A stretch of DNA of 64,000 nt from Aliiroseovarius crassostreae (GTDB lineage Bacteria; Pseudomonadota; Alphaproteobacteria; Rhodobacterales; Rhodobacteraceae): contig NZ_LKBA01000006.1 in NCBI RefSeq assembly GCF_001307765.1, positions 331,001 to 395,000 of the forward strand. The letters run 5' to 3'. The notes under the pieces are model-generated. The model did not search any database. It saw only the letters and a program-made list of their open reading frames with translations, and was not told where the DNA came from. Made by a program: the position numbers and the translations under genes. This document shows positions 36,107-45,853 of this stretch, one piece after another (positions within the stretch are counted from its first letter, which is position 1; each line of letters begins with the position of its first letter).

Positions 36107-36190
36107 GGGCGACAGGCCGCAAGGTGTGGCAGGGGACTGTAACTCCCTCGCGGAGACGCACGCTTGGTTCGATTCCAAGGTCGCCCACCA
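36107..36190 (+). tRNA. tRNA-Tyr (GTA)
   Basis: GGGCGAC pairs with GTCGCCC, then A and encoded CCA. Anticodon arm GGGGA-CTGTAAC-TCCCT carries GTA. A 14-base variable arm forms a GCG/CGC stem, and the T-arm is CTTGG-TTCGATT-CCAAG. The D-arm is short (GCC/GGC) and position 8 reads A instead of the usual U. The last 17 bases are the attachment core of an integrative element. Confidence 0.88.
36174..36190 (+). repeat. attL (17-bp direct repeat)
   Basis: TCCAAGGTCGCCCACCA, identical to 39310-39326. It forms the T-stem side, acceptor strand and CCA of tRNA-Tyr, so insertion leaves the tRNA intact. Confidence 0.85.
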
Positions 36191-36282
36191 TTCCCCCTCT
36201 AAGTCTTTGATCTTTCATAGATCGCTGATTTAGCTGGGCTTTTTCCATCCCCCTTGGTCACAATTTTGGTATACACAGGGGT

Positions 36283-37995
36283 ATGCGAAAGATGGCCGAA
36301 ACACATCATTTACAGAAGCGCGGGCAGACCTGGCACTTTTACCGTAGGGTGCCCACTGCGCTTGTGCCTGTCGTGGGCAAGACCTTCGTCAAGAAAAGCC
36401 TGGGGACTTCTGACCTCAAAGAGGCGAAGATTCTTTGCAACGCGCTCAACGTGCAGATCGACGCCGAATTCGCAGCGGCTGAGGCTCAAGGCGATGGTGC
36501 TCCCCCGCCTGCCCCCATGTCGCTGGCGATGCTCACCGAACATCTGCGACAGCACATCGCCGGGCTGGACCAGCGGAGCGCTGCACGGCTGGTCAGTGAT
36601 CCGCCCGAGACAGAGACCGAAAAAGCCGAGATGAAGCAAGATGCGGAAATCGGCCTGGGCGTCCTGAAAAACCGTGACGACCCGCGCGGCGACGAATGGG
36701 TGGCGTCGGTCTTCGACAAGGTGACGGCCCAGGCTGGGGCCAGCCTCTCCAACAAGGAAGTGGTGAGCGGCTTCACTGAGGTTGTGCGCCGGGGCTTGAT
36801 GGAGCTGCAGCACCGCAAGCTGGACCGTCTCCAGGACGACCACGGTGCTGGGCCGCACGATCCGCTCTTTGACGCCAAGAAGCCCCCGGCCATGACCTTT
36901 GGCGATTTGTGCGATGTGTACTGGAACGTGCGCTCTGCCGAACTCGCCGCGAACCAGACGAACGAGAAGCGCGGAGACCGGATTGCCGGGGAGATCGCCC
37001 TGCTTCGTGAAGCCCTGGGCAAGGATACCTCGCTCACCGAAATCACCTATGACCGGATACAGGAATTCCGTGCGCTCATAGCGAGGGTGCCGACGAACAG
37101 GAACAAGATTTACCCTGGCCTCACCCTCCAACAGCAAATTGACCGTGCCGAGAAGGCGGGCAAGAACACTCTGTCGATCCAGAGCCAGCGCCTCTACCTG
37201 CGCTGCTTGCACGATGTGCTTGAAGCTGGCCGGGTGCGGAACTTCATGCCGAGCAACCCGGCGACGGGCGTCAAGCCGCTGCAGAAAGAGAAAGAGACCG
37301 ATGCGGAGAAGCGCCTGCCCTGGGAGATGGACCAGGTACGGGGGTTCTTCGACGGCAAGTTCTACCATCTCTGCGCCTCAGACCTCGCCAGCTACACCAA
37401 GAAGGATCGGGCCTGGCGGTTCTGGATGCCGCTCTTGATGCTCTACAGCGGTGCCCGCCCGAATGAGATCGCCCAGCTTCACTGCGACGATGTACGTCAG
37501 ACCGACGCGGGCAAATGGTATTTCAGCCTGAGCGATGAAGACGGCAAGACGCTGAAAACCGGGTCCAGCCGCCGCCGGGTGCCCCTGCATCCTGAGCTAA
37601 TCAAGATTGGCTTCCTCGAATTTGTGGAGGCGCGGCGCAAGAAGAACGGACAGAAAGAGCCGCGTATCTTCTCCGAACTGAAACCAGACAAGTATGGTTC
37701 TCTTGCCGCCTATGCCTCGAAGCGCATCCGCGACACGTTCATCCCTGAGGAAATCACTCTCAAGGACAAGCAGACCTTCTATTCGCTCAGGCACAATGTG
37801 CGGGACGCCCTGCGACGGGTGAAGGCCCCAGCCGATACCCTGCTGGCCGTCTGCGGCTGGTCTCCTGCTGGCAAGGCTGTGTCGGACGACTACGGCGATG
37901 GGGGCAACCCGGACCTCCACGCGGAATATGTGGATGCGATCACCTATCCGGGCCTCGACCTGGCATTCCTGCATGGCGTGGGGGGCAAGCTATGA
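36283..37995 (+). CDS. Site-specific tyrosine recombinase (integrase) with DUF6538-like N-terminus
   Basis: 570 residues. The N-terminal HLQKRGQTWHFYRRVPTALVPVVGKTFVKKSLGTSDLKEAK is the short beta domain common in phage-like integrases. A central SAM-like core-binding domain is at about 205-350. The C-terminal catalytic domain has the first Arg in YSGARPNEIAQLHCDDV, the second box in SLRHNVRDALRRVKAPADTLLAVCGW, and the likely nucleophile Tyr in VSDDYGDGG or the later YVDAITY. ATG 36292 is an alternative start. It lies about 90 bp from the tRNA it uses as target and overlaps the next gene by ATGA. Confidence 0.92.
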   Translation: MRKMAETHHLQKRGQTWHFYRRVPTALVPVVGKTFVKKSLGTSDLKEAKILCNALNVQIDAEFAAAEAQGDGAPPPAPMSLAMLTEHLRQHIAGLDQRSAARLVSDPPETETEKAEMKQDAEIGLGVLKNRDDPRGDEWVASVFDKVTAQAGASLSNKEVVSGFTEVVRRGLMELQHRKLDRLQDDHGAGPHDPLFDAKKPPAMTFGDLCDVYWNVRSAELAANQTNEKRGDRIAGEIALLREALGKDTSLTEITYDRIQEFRALIARVPTNRNKIYPGLTLQQQIDRAEKAGKNTLSIQSQRLYLRCLHDVLEAGRVRNFMPSNPATGVKPLQKEKETDAEKRLPWEMDQVRGFFDGKFYHLCASDLASYTKKDRAWRFWMPLLMLYSGARPNEIAQLHCDDVRQTDAGKWYFSLSDEDGKTLKTGSSRRRVPLHPELIKIGFLEFVEARRKKNGQKEPRIFSELKPDKYGSLAAYASKRIRDTFIPEEITLKDKQTFYSLRHNVRDALRRVKAPADTLLAVCGWSPAGKAVSDDYGDGGNPDLHAEYVDAITYPGLDLAFLHGVGGKL

Positions 37996-38306
37996 TCCGT
38001 ATCCCCAAGAAGCCGAAGCCCGCCCTCAAGGGCACGACCCCGCCCAAAGCCCCGATGTATCCGGCGAAGGTGTGGGGCGAGACATGCGCCGAACGCCTAT
38101 TCGACCTGATGCCCAGAGCGCGCGGAGAGCTGATCCTGCAGGACATGGAACGCTGGGAAGGTGAGTTTCGAGACCAGTATTCCGACTGGCCAGAACAAGG
38201 CGTGGAACGCGCGGTGGAAGCGTTCAAGGACGCCTATCGCGCTACCTGGGAGCGGCTCAGCGCCGAATTACCCATTAAGGCTAAGGGCATATATGCTGAC
38301 GAATAA
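37992..38306 (+). CDS. Hypothetical protein of the integrative element
   Basis: 104 residues, not recognised. The N-terminus is Pro/Lys-rich (IRIPKKPKPALKGTTPPKAPMYPAKVWG), then comes a charged helical stretch rich in Arg, Glu and Trp (AERLFDLMPRARGELILQDMERWEGEFRDQYSDWPEQGVERAVEAFKDAYRATWERLSAE). Its ATGA overlap with the integrase means both are made together, so an accessory role in recombination (such as a directionality factor) is conceivable but not shown. Confidence 0.7.
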   Translation: MIRIPKKPKPALKGTTPPKAPMYPAKVWGETCAERLFDLMPRARGELILQDMERWEGEFRDQYSDWPEQGVERAVEAFKDAYRATWERLSAELPIKAKGIYADE

Positions 38307-38423
38307 ATGAAAAGGGGCAGCGCAACTGCCGAGTGTGCGCCGCCCCACGAGGTGAACCCAACCAGCTAAGAAGGGTCGGTCACAAAATCGCCGATCCGCG
38401 CATAGAACGCAAGAGGAACGGCA

Positions 38424-38978
38424 ATGACCTATCTACATTCACAAGCGGCCAAGGCCGAGATGAAGAAGGCTATGAACGTGGGCACCACGTCAGCCAAGAC
38501 CGCGAACGCACCCAAGAAGAAAATGACGAAAGCTGCCCAGGCTACGGTGCAGAAGGCCAAGGCGGCGAATGAGAAATGGGAACGGCCCAGCCTTGTCGCC
38601 ATACATCGGATGATGGCAGGTTCTGACCTCAAGGCCGGGGTGCTGCTGCACCACATCGTGTTCGAGTGGGGTAATCGGAACAAGAAGCTGGAGCGCGACG
38701 GCAGGGAGTGGCTGGCCCATAGCCGGGATGCCTGGGCACAAGCTGCGGGCCTGACGTTCGCTGAATTCAAGAACACTGCGGAGCCGAGGTTGAAGAAGTC
38801 GTGCGCCGGGTTCCTGACCATGCGGGCGATGGGCAACGGCTCCGACAAGAAACTGTGGGTGGCTGACGATTACCGGCGTGGAGAGTTTGGCCCCGACACC
38901 CTTGCCACGATCCACGATCTTGCGCCCAAGCTGGACAGGGTGGACCTGTACAGGTCAGATAGTCGCACACCTGATTAA
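38424..38978 (+). CDS. Hypothetical protein with Ala/Lys-rich N-terminus and winged-helix-like segment
   Basis: 184 residues, no family recognised. Residues 8-50 are Ala/Lys-rich and basic (KAEMKKAMNVGTTSAKTANAPKKKMTKAAQATVQKAKAANEK), as in nucleic-acid-binding tails. The segment WLAHSRDAWAQAAGLTFAEFKNTAEPRLKKSCAGFLTMRAM resembles the winged helices of phage and plasmid replication-initiation proteins, which is inference from pattern only. ATG 38424 follows AGAGGA. It is the best candidate for an element-specific replication or regulatory function. Confidence 0.7.
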   Translation: MTYLHSQAAKAEMKKAMNVGTTSAKTANAPKKKMTKAAQATVQKAKAANEKWERPSLVAIHRMMAGSDLKAGVLLHHIVFEWGNRNKKLERDGREWLAHSRDAWAQAAGLTFAEFKNTAEPRLKKSCAGFLTMRAMGNGSDKKLWVADDYRRGEFGPDTLATIHDLAPKLDRVDLYRSDSRTPD

Positions 38979-38997
38979 TCAGCAAAGGAATTCCGAA

Positions 38998-39213
38998 ATG
39001 GCCGCACAACAGATTTATGGCGTCGTCCTGAAACAGAAGACTGGCTATCGCGCGGGCTTATGCGACGCACATGACCAACTCGAAACCTACCAGACCAAAG
39101 AGGCCGCACTGCTTGGAGTGCGTCAGAGCCTCTTGGACCGATCACTTGACCCGAACTTTGTGCTCGACCTGACCAACGCTGAGCCGGAAGAGGTTGCCGC
39201 ATACCTGAAATGA
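38998..39213 (+). CDS. Small hypothetical protein of the integrative element
   Basis: 71 residues starting MAAQQIYGVVLKQKTGYRAGLCDAH and ending NAEPEEVAAYLK. No known domain. It looks like a compact alpha/beta protein with one Cys. AAAGGA lies eight bases before the ATG and the gene follows the previous stop by 19 bp, so they are co-transcribed. Confidence 0.65.
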   Translation: MAAQQIYGVVLKQKTGYRAGLCDAHDQLETYQTKEAALLGVRQSLLDRSLDPNFVLDLTNAEPEEVAAYLK

Positions 39214-39309
39214 ACCCCTTGCTTTGGTATACAAACCGGGGTAATTTGCACGTGACCAAGGCAAGGGAAATGCCTTAAAAATAAGGGCTTGAGCGGGCGA
39301 AAACGACGA

Positions 39310-39326
39310 TCCAAGGTCGCCCACCA
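39310..39326 (+). repeat. attR (17-bp direct repeat)
   Basis: Exact copy of the tRNA-Tyr 3' end, TCCAAGGTCGCCCACCA, without the rest of a tRNA. It marks the right end of the element; 39327-39557 beyond it holds no gene. Confidence 0.85.
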
Positions 39327-39557
39327 CTTCCCCTCCTCAGATCATATCGGTGCGATCATAGGGGCCTTTCCCGGATGAACCCTGTTCCTGGGTAAAGTGC
39401 CGATTTGAATGACGCAGGGGTTCTGCGCCCCGAAACCGGCTCCCTCCCGTAAAATCGCCACTGAAATATCGACGAAGGCACTACGTCCAGCAGGCGCCCC
39501 TGCTATCTTCCCAAAAGATAATCCCGCCATATGCGCGCGCCAAGGGGGCTCGCCTGT

Positions 39558-40067
39558 CTACGCCCCTTTGGTCACCTGGTTGAGCCACTCCATGATCACA
39601 TCGGCCTCTGCGGTCAGTTCCTGCGCCTCGCATCCGCAAAAGGCCTCAAAGGCGTCACGGTTGAGCTTGTTGACCCCGACCAGCACCGGGATGTCCTGGG
39701 CAAGCGCCGTGGCGATGGCGGAGCGAAAACCGCGCCCTTCGGCCTCGTGTTTGCCGAACTTGTTGACCAGCAACAGATCCGCCCCCTGCGCCAGCGCGGC
39801 CTCGGTATCGGCAACCGCGCCCTCAAGCGCATACGTATCCAGCCGACAGCCCCGCGCCCCCACACCGCGATCTTCCGAAATGCGAATCAGCGGCCCGTCG
39901 GGCAGCACTTTCACATCCATGTCGCATTTGCGATCTTCACCCCGGTCCGTATCAATCTGAACGGTGCCGATCACCCGCAGCCTGCGGGCAATAAGCGCCT
40001 CGGCGATCTCGGCAAGCAGCGCATTGGTTTCGCCGCGCCCCGGTGCGATGGTGAAGGCAAGTTTCAT
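39558..40067 (-). CDS. DUF2478 protein (putative NTPase)
   Basis: 169 residues. The family is a predicted nucleotide-binding protein often found with molybdenum-cofactor or molybdate genes. KLAFTIAPGRGETNALLAEIAEALIARRLRVIGTVQ resembles a degenerate P-loop region. ADLLLVNKFGKHEAEGRGFRSAIATALAQDIPVLVGVNKLN holds the NKFG segment typical of the family. ATG 40067 follows AGGAG; upstream extension is not supported. It follows napC at 258 bp on the same strand, which fits a link to the molybdoenzyme NapA, but a function is not established. Confidence 0.85.
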   Translation of the reverse strand: MKLAFTIAPGRGETNALLAEIAEALIARRLRVIGTVQIDTDRGEDRKCDMDVKVLPDGPLIRISEDRGVGARGCRLDTYALEGAVADTEAALAQGADLLLVNKFGKHEAEGRGFRSAIATALAQDIPVLVGVNKLNRDAFEAFCGCEAQELTAEADVIMEWLNQVTKGA

Positions 40068-40258
40068 CTCGGTCTCCTGATCCGGTCCTGATCTGGTTCT
40101 GGCATGTTTCCGGCATATTTCTGGCCGCTTGTAGGCAACACAGGGACGCACGGCCTTGAGCGGTGTCAAGAGCACGTGGTTTTTCCAACCCGGCCTCCCC
40201 CCGCATCTGAAAGCGTTTTCACATCACGCAGCTTCAACAGAATACGGAAACATTTTCA

Positions 40259-40288
40259 CGAAAAAGGGCCAGGCAAAAGCCCGGCCCA
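40259..40288 (-). terminator. Terminator of the nap operon
   Basis: On the minus strand GGGCCGGG pairs with CCTGGCCC around CTTTTG, followed by TTTTTCG. It lies about 40 bp after the napC stop. Confidence 0.85.
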
Positions 40289-40325
40289 GTGTCTGCTCGT
40301 TTTAGCAAAACCGCAGGTGAAATGC

Positions 40326-41030
40326 TCAGTTCCCTGAGGTCAGGTAACCCTCAAGCTCATCTTTTGCATCGGCCACGGTGCGCCCGGAAGGCAGCGGCAA
40401 TTCGCCAGCAGCAGCCATCTGATCGACCACCTGCTCATACCGTTCCTGCCAGCCTTCAGGCAGCTCATGCGCGATGCCCTGGTGACAGTCAATGCAGGTC
40501 TTGCCTTCGTCCAGCGCAACCTGGTGGTTGTCGGCGGCGCGGTTTTCCTGAACCGTGAAGTCCATGTAGTCGAAATTGTGACAGTTGCGGCATTCCTGCG
40601 AATCGGTGGATTTCATCCGGCGCCATTCATTGGCGGCCAGTTCAATCCGCTGATCCTCAAATTTCTCGCGGGTCCAGATCGATTTCGAGATGAAGTGGCC
40701 ATAGAGTTCTTTGGTGGCCTTGATCTTGCGGATGATCTTTGGGCCCCAATCCTTGGGCACGTGACAATCCGGGCAGGTGGCCCGAACGCCCGAACGGTTG
40801 GACTGGTGGACCGAGCCCTGATATTCGGCGAAGACGTTATCTTCCATCTCGTGGCACGAGATACAGAACTCTTCCTTGTTGGTCATCTCAAGCGCCCAGT
40901 TGAAGCCCCCCCAGAACACCACCCCGGCGACAAAGCCAGAGATCAGAAGCGCGCCCAGAGAGATCGCGCCGGTCGGCGTCCAGAACCAGTTCCAAAGGCG
41001 GCGGATGACGCCGGGATTTACATCAGACAT
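40326..41030 (-). CDS. napC: Tetraheme c-type cytochrome NapC
   Basis: Membrane-anchored NapC/NirT quinol dehydrogenase that feeds electrons to NapB. 234 residues: one N-terminal membrane helix (GAISLGALLISGFVAGVVFWGGFNW) and four heme motifs, CISCH, CPDCH, CRNCH and CIDCH, with axial His/Met in the expected context. It is last of napFDAGHBC and followed by a terminator. Confidence 0.97.
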   Translation of the reverse strand: MSDVNPGVIRRLWNWFWTPTGAISLGALLISGFVAGVVFWGGFNWALEMTNKEEFCISCHEMEDNVFAEYQGSVHQSNRSGVRATCPDCHVPKDWGPKIIRKIKATKELYGHFISKSIWTREKFEDQRIELAANEWRRMKSTDSQECRNCHNFDYMDFTVQENRAADNHQVALDEGKTCIDCHQGIAHELPEGWQERYEQVVDQMAAAGELPLPSGRTVADAKDELEGYLTSGN

Positions 41031-41062
41031 ATCTGTTATCCTTTCCCTTGCACATCTCCACC

Positions 41063-41491
41063 TCAGTGAGAGGCTTCAAAGGTGTTTTCCACCAGCGCAG
41101 GCGCATCCACCTGCGGCACGTGGCACTGTTTGCAGAACCAGCGGGTGCCGGCCACGACATCCAGCTGGTTGCCCGCGCGGTCCTGATAGTGGGTCATCGA
41201 CAGGGTCGGTGCGTTGCGCTCGCCTGCATTGGTCCAGTCATGGCAGGACAGGCAGCGGTTTGCCTTCAGGTCGATCTGGTATTTCTCGATCGAATGCGGA
41301 ATGAGCGGCGGCTGCTGGCGATAGTTCCGGGTGAACCGGTCCTTGTCCTGGTGGAAGACGTCTTCAACGGCCACAGGCTCGTCGACGTCGGCACCACGCA
41401 GGGACTGAACGCCACCCGCGTTCTGTGCCCAGACGGCACTGGCCAAAAGCGTCGGGACGACGATGGCACTGATCAAAAGTTGCTTTCTCAT
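41063..41491 (-). CDS. napB: Periplasmic diheme cytochrome NapB
   Basis: Small subunit of periplasmic nitrate reductase, which passes electrons from NapC to NapA. 142 residues: a signal peptide (LLISAIVVPTLLASAVWA) and two CxxCH heme sites, CLSCHDWTNAG and CKQCHVPQ. NapB marks LRGADVDEP and RNYRQQPPLIPHSIEKYQI are present. Confidence 0.96.
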   Translation of the reverse strand: MRKQLLISAIVVPTLLASAVWAQNAGGVQSLRGADVDEPVAVEDVFHQDKDRFTRNYRQQPPLIPHSIEKYQIDLKANRCLSCHDWTNAGERNAPTLSMTHYQDRAGNQLDVVAGTRWFCKQCHVPQVDAPALVENTFEASH

Positions 41492-41511
41492 TGGGCTACT
41501 CCCGTGTTTAG

Positions 41512-42435
41512 TCAGGCCGCGCGACTGGCCTCGGGTTGACGTTTGGTATTCCGGCGCACCGCGCGGGCTGGCGCGGAGGTTTCATCGAACCGGGTGGTGA
41601 ACTTGAAGACATCCGGTGCGCAGACGTCGATGCAACGTCCACAATTGGTGCAGTCGGATGACAGGATGATCGGGGTGTCTTCCTCGGCGCCGCGCAGCGC
41701 CGGGGTGATAACGTGCATTTCCGGGCAGACGGCAAAACAATCCATGCAATCGTCGCATTCGGCCCGTTTGGTGGCGCTGACCCGCAGTACGGATCCCTTG
41801 CCCAGAAGCCCGTAAAAGGCCCCTACCGGGCACAGATGCCCACACCAGCCCCGCCGAGACACGGCAACGTCGAAGATGAAGACCGCAAGGACAAAGGTCC
41901 AGGCGAAGCCCATGCCGAAGATCAGGCCGCGATGCAGCATCGAGATCGGGTTGACGAACTCCCACGCAATGGTGCCGGTCAGGGCGGACACAGCCAGAAC
42001 CATGCCCAGAACCCAGTAACGGGTGTTGCGCTTGGGCTGCCAGCCTTTGGCAAATCCCAGTTTGTCGTGCAGCCAATGGGCGCCATCGGTCACCGGGTTG
42101 ATCGGGCAGACCCAGCTGCAATAGACCCGCCCGCCGATCAGCGCATAGGCCACGGCGACAATCACCGCGCCGGTGATGGCGGTCATCTCTGGCCAGTGCA
42201 GCGCCACCAGGCCCTGCAACAGCACAAAGGGGTCGGTCAGCGGCAGGATATCAAAGGTCAGCGACCCGGCCAGATTGCCTTTCACCCACCAGATGCCAGC
42301 CCAGGGGCCAAGCAGGAAAATCCCAAGGAAAAACAACTGGCTGAGGCGGCGCAGGATCAGGAACTGATGTGCTTTCCACCAGCCCTTTTCGTCGATGGCT
42401 TCGCGGCCGACAGGAAGTGCGATCTTGTCGCTCAT
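41512..42435 (-). CDS. napH: Quinol dehydrogenase membrane component NapH
   Basis: 307-residue inner-membrane iron-sulfur protein forming a quinol-oxidising pair with NapG. Four membrane helices, polyferredoxin-type Cys motif CSWCPINPV and [14 protein letters not shown], then two 4Fe-4S clusters ([13 protein letters not shown] and [14 protein letters not shown]). It overlaps napG by four bases (ATGA). Confidence 0.95.
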   Translation of the reverse strand: MSDKIALPVGREAIDEKGWWKAHQFLILRRLSQLFFLGIFLLGPWAGIWWVKGNLAGSLTFDILPLTDPFVLLQGLVALHWPEMTAITGAVIVAVAYALIGGRVYCSWVCPINPVTDGAHWLHDKLGFAKGWQPKRNTRYWVLGMVLAVSALTGTIAWEFVNPISMLHRGLIFGMGFAWTFVLAVFIFDVAVSRRGWCGHLCPVGAFYGLLGKGSVLRVSATKRAECDDCMDCFAVCPEMHVITPALRGAEEDTPIILSSDCTNCGRCIDVCAPDVFKFTTRFDETSAPARAVRRNTKRQPEASRAA

Positions 42436-43313
42436 TGTCCTGCCCCCCCAGTTCCGGGAAGCGAGAAGGAAGGGGTGAAGCCCCCATCCATATTCGGGTC
42501 CGGCATGCCGTCAAACAGGCTGGCCTCGGGCAGGTATCCGCCCGGCGCCACAAGATTGTCGGTGCCCGGTCCGGGCAGGCGGTCCGGCAGGTCGATCAGC
42601 TCGTCCACCAGCGGGTTGCGATCTTCCCAACCCAGCTTGTAATGGTCTGCGGCCTCAGCGGTGGCCACCCGGATCGGCAGCACCTTGATGGCGCTTTCCT
42701 CCGGCAGAACACAGGATTTTTCGCATTTGCCGCAGCCGGTGCAATGATCGGAATGCACCACGGGCATGAAAATCGCATGGTGGCCGGAGCGTTCATTGTG
42801 GCGGCGTTCCAGCGTGATCGCCTCGTCAATCACCGGGCAGACGCGGTAGCAGACGTCGCAACGCAGGCCGAGGGCGTTCAGGCACCGCTCTTCGTCGATC
42901 AGGACGGCCAGGCCCATACGGGCGTCGTCAATATTGGTCAGGGAGTGATCCAGCGCGCCGGTTGGGCAGGCGACCACACAGGGAATATCATCACACATTT
43001 CGCAGGGCACATCCCGCGCGGTGAAAAACGGTGTGCCGGTCGCCGGGCCATCAATACCCAGTTCGGCAAGCACCAGCGTGTCATAGGGGCAATCGCGCAC
43101 GCAAAGCCCACAGCGGATGCAGGCCGCCAGAAAATCCTCTTCAGGCAGCGCCCCCGGCGGGCGAATGGCCTGTGCAGGCAAAGCCCGCGCATCCGTGGCC
43201 AGTTTGGTGATGGCCATGCCCGCCACAGCGCAGGCCCCCGCCACCCGTGCCGCATCCTGAAGGAAGCGGCGCCGGTTCGGCGATTTGGGGTTGCGGTTGG
43301 AGGCGGCGGACAT
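42432..43313 (-). CDS. napG: Ferredoxin-type protein NapG
   Basis: 293-residue Tat-exported protein with four 4Fe-4S clusters that takes electrons from the quinol pool with NapH. Tat motif [22 protein letters not shown]. Cluster motifs: [43 protein letters not shown] and [12 protein letters not shown]. It sits between napA (29 bp upstream) and napH. Confidence 0.95.
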   Translation of the reverse strand: MSAASNRNPKSPNRRRFLQDAARVAGACAVAGMAITKLATDARALPAQAIRPPGALPEEDFLAACIRCGLCVRDCPYDTLVLAELGIDGPATGTPFFTARDVPCEMCDDIPCVVACPTGALDHSLTNIDDARMGLAVLIDEERCLNALGLRCDVCYRVCPVIDEAITLERRHNERSGHHAIFMPVVHSDHCTGCGKCEKSCVLPEESAIKVLPIRVATAEAADHYKLGWEDRNPLVDELIDLPDRLPGPGTDNLVAPGGYLPEASLFDGMPDPNMDGGFTPSFSLPGTGGAGQ

Positions 43314-43342
43314 GGATTTGGTTTCCGTAGTATCGTTACAGT

Positions 43343-45838
43343 TTAGGCGCGTTCGACTTTACAGGCACATTTCTTGAAGTCCGTTTCTTTCGAAATCGGG
43401 CAAGTTGCGTCCAAGGTCAGCTTGTTGATCAGCTGGCTTTCATCGAACCACGGCACAAAGACCGAACCGCGCGGCGGCTTGTTCCGACCACGGGTTTCAA
43501 CCCGCGAGGCCATCTCGCCGCGTTTCGAAGAGATCACGATCTCCTGTCCGCGCCGCAGACCACGTTCCTTGGCATCTTCTGGGTGCATGAACACCACGGC
43601 GGACGGGAAGGAGCGGTGCAGTTCGGGCACGCGGCGGGTCATCGAACCGGAATGCCAGTGTTCCAGCACACGGCCGGTGATCAGCCACAGGTCGAACTCT
43701 TCATTCGGGCTTTCCGCAGGCGGCTCATAGGGGGCGAAGATGATATTCGCCTTGCCATCGGGCTTGCCATAGAATTCCACGCCAGCGCCTTCTTTCACGT
43801 AAGGGTCATAGCCTTCGCGGAAGCGATAGAGCGTTTCCTTGCCATCAACCACCGGCCAGCGCAGGCCGCGGGCCTGGTGATATTGCTCAAACGGGGCGAG
43901 GTCATGCGCTTTGCCGCGACCGAAGCTGGCGTATTCTTCAAACAGACCCTTCTGCACATAGAAGCCGAAATGTTTGGCTTCGGCGTTGCTGAAGCCTTCT
44001 GCGGTTTCGGACAGCGGGTATTTGTTGACCTTGCCGTTTTCGTAAAGGATCTCGAACAGGGTCTTGCCGCGGTATTCCGGCATCTGGGCGAGCAGCTCTT
44101 CCGGCCAGACTTCTTCGGCCTTGAAGCGTTTGGAGAATTCCATCACCTGCCAGACGTCCGAGCGGGCTTCGCCCGGCGCATCCACCTGCTGACGCCAGAA
44201 TTGGGTGCGGCGCTCGGCGTTACCATAGGCGCCTTCCTTCTCAACCCACATGGCGGTGGGCAGAATGAGGTCGGCGGCCAGTGCGGTCACGGTCGGGTAC
44301 GGGTCGGACACGGTGATGAAGTTTTCCGGGTTGCGATAGCCCGGATAGCCTTCTTCGTTCATGTTCGGGGCCGCTTGCAGGTTGTTCGTGCACTGCACCC
44401 AGTGACAGTTCAGATCCCCGTCTTTCAGTTTGCGGTGCTGCAGCACGGCGTGGAAGCCGGGCTTGGCAGGAATGGTGCCTTTCGGCAGTTTCCATTTCTC
44501 TTCGGCCAGATCACGGTGCTTTTCGTTCATGACCACCATGTCGGCGGGCAGGCGGTGGGCGAAGGTGCCAACCTCACGCGCGGTGCCACAGGCAGAGGGC
44601 TGACCGGTCAGCGAGAAGGGCGAGTTGCCCGGTTCTGCGATTTTGCCAACCAAAAGGTGCACGTTATACATCAGCGAGTTCACCCAGGAACCGCGGGTGT
44701 GCTGGTTGAAACCCATGGTCCAGAGCGACATCACCTTGCGGTTCGGATCGGCATATTGCTTGGCCAGCTGTTCCAGCTTGGCGGCCGGTACACCAGACAG
44801 TTTCGACGTGTATTCAAGGGTATAAGGGGCGACGGCCTCTTTATACTCTTCAAAGGTCATGTCCGACAGCGCACCGTGCTTGCCTTCGTGGGACGGGTTT
44901 TCCGCGGCCTGTTCCAGCTCGTGGGTCGGACGCAGGCCGTAACCGATGTCGGTGGCGGTGCGTTTGAAATGGGTGTGTTTTTCAACAAAGTCCCAGTTCA
45001 CCGCATCATTCTGGATGATGTAGTTGGCGATGTAGTTCAGGATCGCCAGGTCGGTTTGCGGCTCGAAGATCATGCCATTGTCGGCCAGTTCGAACGAGCG
45101 GTGCTCAAACGTCGACAGAACATGCACCTCAGCGCCCGGCTTGGTCAGGCGGGTGTCGGTCAGACGCGACCACAGGATCGGGTGCATCTCAGCCATGTTC
45201 GAGCCCCAGAGCACGAAGGTGTCGGCATGTTCAAGGTCGTCATAGCAGCCCATCGGTTCGTCAATGCCAAAGGTGCGCATGAAACCGGCCACGGCGGAGG
45301 CCATGCAGTGACGGGCGTTCGGGTCGATATTGTTTGACCGCAGGCCAGCCTTCATGAACTTGGCGGCGGCATAACCTTCCCAGACGGTCCACTGACCGGA
45401 ACCGAAAATGGACACAGCGGACGGGCCTTTCTTGGCCAGCGTGTCTTTCCATTTCTCAGCCATGATGTCGAAGGCTTCATCCCAGCTGACCGGTTCAAAT
45501 TCGCCATTCTTGTCGAAAACGCCGTTTGATTTGCGCAGAAGCGGCGTGGTCAGGCGGTCTTTGCCATACATGATTTTCGACAGGAAATAGCCCTTGATGC
45601 AGTTCAACCCGCGGTTCACCGGGGCTTCCGGGTCACCTTGGGTGGCGACAACTTTGCCGTTTTTCACACCGACCAGAACGGAACAGCCCGTGCCGCAGAA
45701 GCGGCAGGCGGCTTTGTCCCAACGGATGTCGGGCTTGCGCACCTGGGCGGCGGCCGTTTCCGGCAGGGTGATACCAGCGGCCGACGCAGTAGCAGCGGCG
45801 GCGGTGGCTTTAAGGAATGTGCGGCGGGACGTGGTCAT
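43343..45838 (-). CDS. napA: Periplasmic nitrate reductase catalytic subunit NapA
   Basis: 831-residue molybdoenzyme that reduces nitrate to nitrite in the periplasm, using bis-MGD and one 4Fe-4S cluster. Tat signal [20 protein letters not shown]. The cluster ligands are in [13 protein letters not shown] plus a distant NCIKGYF, and the molybdenum Cys is in [13 protein letters not shown]. It is exported folded, with the proofreading chaperone NapD encoded just upstream. Confidence 0.98.
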   Translation of the reverse strand: MTTSRRTFLKATAAAATASAAGITLPETAAAQVRKPDIRWDKAACRFCGTGCSVLVGVKNGKVVATQGDPEAPVNRGLNCIKGYFLSKIMYGKDRLTTPLLRKSNGVFDKNGEFEPVSWDEAFDIMAEKWKDTLAKKGPSAVSIFGSGQWTVWEGYAAAKFMKAGLRSNNIDPNARHCMASAVAGFMRTFGIDEPMGCYDDLEHADTFVLWGSNMAEMHPILWSRLTDTRLTKPGAEVHVLSTFEHRSFELADNGMIFEPQTDLAILNYIANYIIQNDAVNWDFVEKHTHFKRTATDIGYGLRPTHELEQAAENPSHEGKHGALSDMTFEEYKEAVAPYTLEYTSKLSGVPAAKLEQLAKQYADPNRKVMSLWTMGFNQHTRGSWVNSLMYNVHLLVGKIAEPGNSPFSLTGQPSACGTAREVGTFAHRLPADMVVMNEKHRDLAEEKWKLPKGTIPAKPGFHAVLQHRKLKDGDLNCHWVQCTNNLQAAPNMNEEGYPGYRNPENFITVSDPYPTVTALAADLILPTAMWVEKEGAYGNAERRTQFWRQQVDAPGEARSDVWQVMEFSKRFKAEEVWPEELLAQMPEYRGKTLFEILYENGKVNKYPLSETAEGFSNAEAKHFGFYVQKGLFEEYASFGRGKAHDLAPFEQYHQARGLRWPVVDGKETLYRFREGYDPYVKEGAGVEFYGKPDGKANIIFAPYEPPAESPNEEFDLWLITGRVLEHWHSGSMTRRVPELHRSFPSAVVFMHPEDAKERGLRRGQEIVISSKRGEMASRVETRGRNKPPRGSVFVPWFDESQLINKLTLDATCPISKETDFKKCACKVERA

Positions 45839-45853
45839 GATGGGTCTCCCGTT

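Larger units (their letters stand above)
36174..39326 (+). mobile_element. 3.15-kb integrative element in tRNA-Tyr
   Basis: 17-bp direct repeats TCCAAGGTCGCCCACCA flank it: the left one is the tRNA 3' end, the right one lies at 39310-39326, and TTCCCC follows both after one or two bases. It carries a tyrosine recombinase next to attL and three small genes in the same direction. No replication, conjugation or packaging gene is recognisable, so it is either a satellite element that depends on a helper or a reduced island. Confidence 0.85.

Noticed and set aside
43583..45337. 584-codon plus-strand frame
   Set aside because: Antisense of napA; no family similarity and no ribosome site.
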